Shown here one piece after another: positions 14,381-17,176 of a stretch of DNA of 17,176 nucleotides. Source of the DNA: an uncultured Hungatella sp. (GTDB lineage Bacteria; Bacillota; Clostridia; Lachnospirales; Lachnospiraceae); NCBI GenBank assembly GCA_910586845.1, contig CAJUJV010000080.1, positions 1-17,176 of the forward strand, in the 5' to 3' direction. Positions within the stretch are counted from its first letter, which is position 1. Each line of letters starts with the position of its first letter. Position numbers and translations under genes: made by a program. The notes under the pieces are model-generated. The model made no database searches and was not told the DNA's origin. It saw only the letters and a list, made by a program, of their open reading frames with translations.

Positions 14381-14872
14381 ATGGATGGGAAACTTAGAAA
14401 TATGACTGCGGTCTATCTGGCAAAAAAAGATAAAGTGTTGCTGCTGTATAAAAAAGACGGCAGAGTTGTAAATAATGTATGGACTGGGTCGGCAGGTGGT
14501 CATTTTGAAAAAAATGAAATAAATGATGCAAAGGCTTGTGTTCTTAGAGAACTGGAAGAGGAATTGGGTTTGAGATCAGATGATATTGAAGGATTAACAC
14601 TTAGATATGTTACTTTAAGGTATACGAAAGGTGAAATAAGACAAAACTACTATTTTTTTGCAACTCTAAAAGATAATGTCAATGACTATTTACAATCAAA
14701 TGAAGGAATTTGTAAGTGGTTTTCTATTGACGAAATAACCCGTCTTGAGATGCCCTTTACGGCCAAATATGTTGTTGAACATTATTATTCGGTGGGGTAT
14801 CTGACAGATAAGCTATATGTTGGCGTTGCAACAAGTGAATGTGTTGATTTTCTGGAATTAAGTGAATCGTAA
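14381..14872 (+). CDS. NUDIX hydrolase
   Basis: 163 residues. NUDIX enzymes hydrolyse nucleoside diphosphates linked to another moiety, often oxidised nucleotides. The Nudix region is SAGGHFEKNE (G40) followed by the helix REL-EEE-LGL (R56-L64), giving the metal-binding glutamates of REUXEEXGU. The spacing between the first glutamate and the REL helix is two residues longer than the classical GX5EX7REUXEEXGU, which I believe is normal for this GGHFE-type subgroup. The substrate is unknown. The gene is clearly AT-richer than everything around it (many AAA, ATA and TTA codons), consistent with recent acquisition. ATG 14381 has GAGGG 7 bases upstream. No clear terminator follows. Confidence 0.85.
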   Translation: MDGKLRNMTAVYLAKKDKVLLLYKKDGRVVNNVWTGSAGGHFEKNEINDAKACVLRELEEELGLRSDDIEGLTLRYVTLRYTKGEIRQNYYFFATLKDNVNDYLQSNEGICKWFSIDEITRLEMPFTAKYVVEHYYSVGYLTDKLYVGVATSECVDFLELSES

Positions 14873-14974
14873 TTGACACATTCCTACAACACAGAGAGCC
14901 GGTGCCAAAGGGAACAACCCTCCCCCCGCCGTCCCCGAAGCCAATTTCTTTTCTCTTACAATTTCCTTCCCCAA

Positions 14975-15019
14975 TTTTTTAAAAAACCTCTTGCAATAAT
15001 GGAGAAAATGTGCTAGACT
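14975..15019 (+). promoter_or_regulatory. Promoter of the S10 ribosomal protein operon with UP-like A/T tract
   Basis: TTGCAA (14991-14996), a 17-base spacer and TAGACT (15014-15019) preceded by TG one base upstream (extended -10). T6A6 (14975-14986) directly upstream of the -35 box resembles an UP element of highly expressed genes. The stretch 14873-14974 before it holds nothing I can assign. Confidence 0.75.
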
Positions 15020-15025
15020 AACAAA

Positions 15026-15254
15026 GCTGTGGCATGATAGCGATGAAGCGAGAGGTTGCTGCTCACAGAAGAGCAGGTTTTCCGTGGAGCGAATGTCAAG
15101 TTAGAAAACTGGCGACAAGTCACTGTACAAACAGATATTCTGCAGGCAAGATGTAGAAATTGGTGTGCCTGAAACCTTATGACACACCCGGAAACGTGTA
15201 CAGTCACCGCTTGTCGTACTTCATGAAAAGTGCGAAAAGGAGGCGACTTTTTTT
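15026..15254 (+). promoter_or_regulatory. Long structured 5' leader of the S10 operon
   Basis: About 230 untranslated bases separate the predicted start site from rpsJ. A hairpin CTGCTC/GAGCAG (15059-15064, 15071-15076) is followed by a long-range stem CGACAAG/CTTGTCG (15113-15119, 15210-15216) continued by ACTGTACA/TGTACAGT (15122-15129, 15197-15204). In its loop, CAGGCA/TGCCTG (15143-15148, 15166-15171) and GGTGTG/CACACC (15162-15167, 15183-15188) are mutually exclusive. The length and alternative pairing suggest autogenous control by a ribosomal protein; in E. coli L4 controls the S10 operon through its leader, but the structure here is not the E. coli one as far as I can tell. Confidence 0.65.
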
Positions 15255-15572
15255 ATGGCAAGTCAGGTAATGAGAATCACATTGAAAGCTTACGATCATC
15301 AGTTGGTAGATCAGTCAGCCGGGAAGATTGTTGAGACTGCGAAGAAGGCGGGATCACAGGTGAGCGGTCCGGTGCCGCTGCCCACGAAGAAAGAGGTAGT
15401 GACCATCTTGAGAGCCGTTCACAAGTACAAAGATTCCAGAGAGCAGTTCGAGCAGAGGACCCACAAGAGACTGATCGACATCGCTTCTCCCAACAAGAAG
15501 CTGGTTGAGACACTGTCCAGACTGGAAGTACCGGCAGGCGTGTACATCGACATCAAGATGAAGACGAAGTGA
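15255..15572 (+). CDS. rpsJ: 30S ribosomal protein S10
   Basis: 105 residues, full length. The start MASQVMRITLKAYDHQLVDQSA, the S10 signature region QFEQRTHKRLIDIASPN and the C-terminus VPAGVYIDIKMK are typical. S10 is a component of the 30S head and, as NusE, of antitermination complexes. It is the first gene of the S10 operon. The SD AAGGAGG (15237-15243) lies 11 bases from the ATG, longer than usual, with seven T in between. It is followed by a 226-base non-coding gap before rplC instead of the usual tight spacing. Confidence 0.98.
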   Translation: MASQVMRITLKAYDHQLVDQSAGKIVETAKKAGSQVSGPVPLPTKKEVVTILRAVHKYKDSREQFEQRTHKRLIDIASPNKKLVETLSRLEVPAGVYIDIKMKTK

Positions 15573-15798
15573 TCAGGATCCAGAACTTGAGGCTGTAGAA
15601 GACAGCAGGCGTTCCCCCCCGGAAGGGAACCGAAGAAACTAGTAAATCCAGAAGGGTTGATATAGAAGCAACACTTTTTCCTTAAAGAGGAATCAACATC
15701 TCCGGCAGGCCGGAGTCATAGTGTTCCACATATATGACCTGTTTCTAGGATGAACGCGGAAGCGTTCCGCTGTAGATGATGAACAGGAGGTAAAAGTA
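15573..15798 (+). promoter_or_regulatory. Structured rpsJ-rplC intergenic region, candidate translational control element
   Basis: Several stems are visible: GTTCCC/GGGAAC (15611-15616, 15625-15630), GTTGAT/ATCAAC (15656-15661, 15692-15697), CTCCGG/CCGGAG (15700-15705, 15710-15715), AACACT/AGTGTT (15670-15675, 15720-15725, not nested with the GTTGAT stem) and GAACGC/GCGTTC closed by a GGAA tetraloop (15752-15757, 15762-15767). CCTGTT (15738-15743) is complementary to AACAGG (15782-15787), which includes the first bases of the rplC SD AGGAGGT (15785-15791) and encloses the GGAA hairpin. I see no convincing promoter or T-run terminator here, so control of rplC translation is the likeliest role. 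Confidence 0.6.
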
Positions 15799-16434
15799 AT
15801 GAAGAAAGCGATTTTAGCTATCAAAGTCGGTATGACTCAGATCTTCAACGACGAAGGAGTTTTGACTCCCGTAACCGTTCTTCAGGCCGGACCCTGTGTG
15901 GTTACCCAGGTTAAGACCGAAGAGAATGACGGATACAAAGCAGTTCAGGTCGGCTTTGTTGACAAGAGAGAGAAGCTGGTCAGCAAGCCGGTAAAGGGCC
16001 ATTTCGATAAGGCCGGAGTATCTTACAAGAGATATGTGAGAGAGTTCAAGTTTGACAACGCCGGGGAGTACACCCTGGGCGCGGAGATCAAGGCTGATAT
16101 CTTTGAAGTAGGCGAGAGAGTCGATGCTTCCGGTATTTCCAAAGGTAAGGGATTCCAGGGCGCGATCAAGAGACACGGACAGTCCAGAGGACCTATGGCT
16201 CACGGCTCCAAGTTCCATCGCCATGCAGGTTCCAACGGCGCATGTTCCGATCCCAGCAAGGTATTTAAGGGAAAGAAGATGCCCGGACAGATGGGTAACA
16301 GGAGAGTGACCATCCAGAATCTTGAGATCGTTCAGGTGGACGCGGAGAAGAATCTGATTCTGGTCAAGGGCGCTGTTCCGGGACCGAGGAAGTCCTTAGT
16401 AACGCTGAAAGAAACCGTAAAGGCAGCTGTTTGA
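15799..16434 (+). CDS. rplC: 50S ribosomal protein L3
   Basis: 211 residues, full length. L3 is an early-assembly 23S rRNA protein whose long extension reaches the peptidyl transferase centre. The start KAILAIKVGMTQIFNDEGVLTPVTVL, then SKGKGFQGAIKRHG and the extension SRGPMAHGSKFHRHAGSNG with VFKGKKMPGQMGNRRVTIQNL are diagnostic. AGGAGGT lies 7 bases before the ATG and can be partly covered by an upstream helix. It is followed by rplD after 31 bases. Confidence 0.98.
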   Translation: MKKAILAIKVGMTQIFNDEGVLTPVTVLQAGPCVVTQVKTEENDGYKAVQVGFVDKREKLVSKPVKGHFDKAGVSYKRYVREFKFDNAGEYTLGAEIKADIFEVGERVDASGISKGKGFQGAIKRHGQSRGPMAHGSKFHRHAGSNGACSDPSKVFKGKKMPGQMGNRRVTIQNLEIVQVDAEKNLILVKGAVPGPRKSLVTLKETVKAAV

Positions 16435-16465
16435 TTGCTTTTATCAGGAAAGGAGGAAAACACAA

Positions 16466-17086
16466 ATGGCACAGGTAACTGTTTACAATAAGGAAGGCAA
16501 AGAAGTTGACAAGCTGGAGCTGAATGATGCCGTATTTGGAGTTGAGATCAACGAGCATCTGGTTCATATGGCAGTTGTTGCCCAGCTGGCTAACAAGCGT
16601 CAGGGCACACAGAAGGCCAAGACCCGTTCTGAAGTATCCGGCGGCGGTAAGAAACCCTGGAGACAGAAAGGAACCGGTCACGCAAGACAGGGTTCAACGA
16701 GAGCTCCCCAGTGGAAAGGCGGAGGAATGGTATTTGCTCCCACGCCAAGAGATTACACCATCAGACTGAACAAGAAAGAGAAGAGGGCTGCCCTGAAGTC
16801 CGCTCTGACCAGCAGAGTAAATGAGAACAAGTTCATCGTAGTCGATGACCTGAGCTTTGACGTGATCAAGACCAAGAATTTCAAGGCTGTTCTGGACAAC
16901 CTGAAGGTTTCCAAGGCGCTGGTGGTTCTGGACGCGGAAAGCAATAACGCAGCACTGTCTGCCAAAAATCTTCCGACAGTAAAGACTGCACAGGTGAACA
17001 CGATCAACGTATACGACATCTTAAAATACAACACCGTTGTTGCCACGAAGGCAGCTGTTGCAAATATCGAGGAGGTGTACGCATAA
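16466..17086 (+). CDS. rplD: 50S ribosomal protein L4
   Basis: 206 residues, full length. L4 binds 23S rRNA, lines the peptide exit tunnel and in some bacteria represses its own operon. The characteristic extended loop is GGGKKPWRQKGTGHARQGS followed by TRAPQWKGGGMVFAPTPRDY. The N-terminus VTVYNKEGKEVDKLELND and the Rossmann-like second half (VVDDLSFD, ALVVLDAES) are also typical. The SD AAAGGAGG lies 8 bases upstream of the ATG. Its stop codon overlaps the rplW start codon (TAATG), so translation is coupled. Confidence 0.98.
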   Translation: MAQVTVYNKEGKEVDKLELNDAVFGVEINEHLVHMAVVAQLANKRQGTQKAKTRSEVSGGGKKPWRQKGTGHARQGSTRAPQWKGGGMVFAPTPRDYTIRLNKKEKRAALKSALTSRVNENKFIVVDDLSFDVIKTKNFKAVLDNLKVSKALVVLDAESNNAALSAKNLPTVKTAQVNTINVYDILKYNTVVATKAAVANIEEVYA

Positions 17087-17176
17087 TGGCTAACATTCAG
17101 TATTATGATGTGATCCTGAAACCGGTGATCACCGAGAAGAGCATGAACGCGATGGCTGACAGGAAATACACATTCC
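17086..17176 (+). CDS. rplW: 50S ribosomal protein L23, N-terminal part (3' end outside window)
   Basis: The first 30 codons are visible: MANIQYYDVILKPVITEKSM and on to RKYTF. The YDVILKPVITEKS stretch is the conserved start of L23, the exit-tunnel protein that docks trigger factor and SRP. The ATG shares a base with the rplD stop codon. GAGGAGGT at 17069-17076 serves as SD. Confidence 0.95.
   Translation, partial: MANIQYYDVILKPVITEKSMNAMADRKYTF

Noticed and set aside
15034..15156. A 40-codon open frame (MIAMKREVAAHRRAG...) in the rpsJ leader
   Set aside because: No Shine-Dalgarno sequence precedes its ATG, and it runs through the left arms of the long-range stem. It is more likely a by-product of a structured leader.
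1..17176. CRISPR array, tRNA or rRNA genes, insertion sequence, prophage
   Set aside because: No regularly spaced direct repeats, no tRNA-like cloverleaf and no transposase or integrase reading frame were seen.

Overview
The window looks like chromosome of a Gram-positive anaerobe of the Clostridia, most likely a Lachnospiraceae gut commensal. The EF-Tu tail has the cysteine-rich variant typical of Clostridia, Shine-Dalgarno sites are strong AGGAGG types, promoters are sigma-A-like, and there is a DUF975 protein and a cell-wall-repeat protein. Genus is not resolvable from sequence alone. Most genes are moderately GC-rich; one NUDIX gene is clearly AT-richer.

Layout. Bases 1-773 are the 3' end of tuf, closed by a strong terminator. 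Bases 837-2386 carry a DUF975 membrane protein gene overlapping a YjjG-like HAD phosphatase gene. Bases 2464-10262 form a sialic acid catabolism and uptake locus. On the minus strand are nanA (N-acetylneuraminate lyase) and an SGNH esterase. Divergently on the plus strand are nanE (ManNAc-6-P epimerase), nanK (ROK ManNAc kinase) and an RpiR-type regulator. A terminator follows, then a consensus promoter driving a lipoprotein solute-binding protein and two ABC permeases. No ATPase, sialidase, nagA or nagB is present. Bases 10259-14872 are a mixed segment: a palindromic repeat, an acyltransferase-3 membrane protein (TTG start), an RlmI-like methyltransferase on the minus strand, a secreted cell-wall-repeat protein, a 255-base nested inverted-repeat element of unknown nature, and the AT-rich NUDIX hydrolase. 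From 14975 on is the start of the S10 ribosomal operon: promoter, about 230-base structured leader, rpsJ, an unusual 226-base structured gap, rplC, rplD and the first 30 codons of rplW.

How it fits together. Imported sialic acid would be deacetylated if needed by the SGNH esterase (inference), split by NanA to ManNAc and pyruvate, phosphorylated by NanK and epimerised by NanE to GlcNAc-6-P. The RpiR protein, with a sugar-phosphate-binding SIS domain, is the obvious local regulator. Both the nanA/nanE intergenic region and the transporter promoter carry pairs of A/T-rich GAAA..TTTC-type palindromes that are candidate operators. In many Firmicutes tuf is directly or closely followed by rpsJ, so about 14 kb of accessory genes appears to separate the str and S10 operons here.

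I did not find a clearly new multi-gene system. The least explained items are the nested inverted-repeat element at 13908-14162, the structured rpsJ-rplC gap with a helix that can cover the rplC ribosome-binding site, the palindromic element at 10259-10320, and the paired palindromes of the nan promoters.
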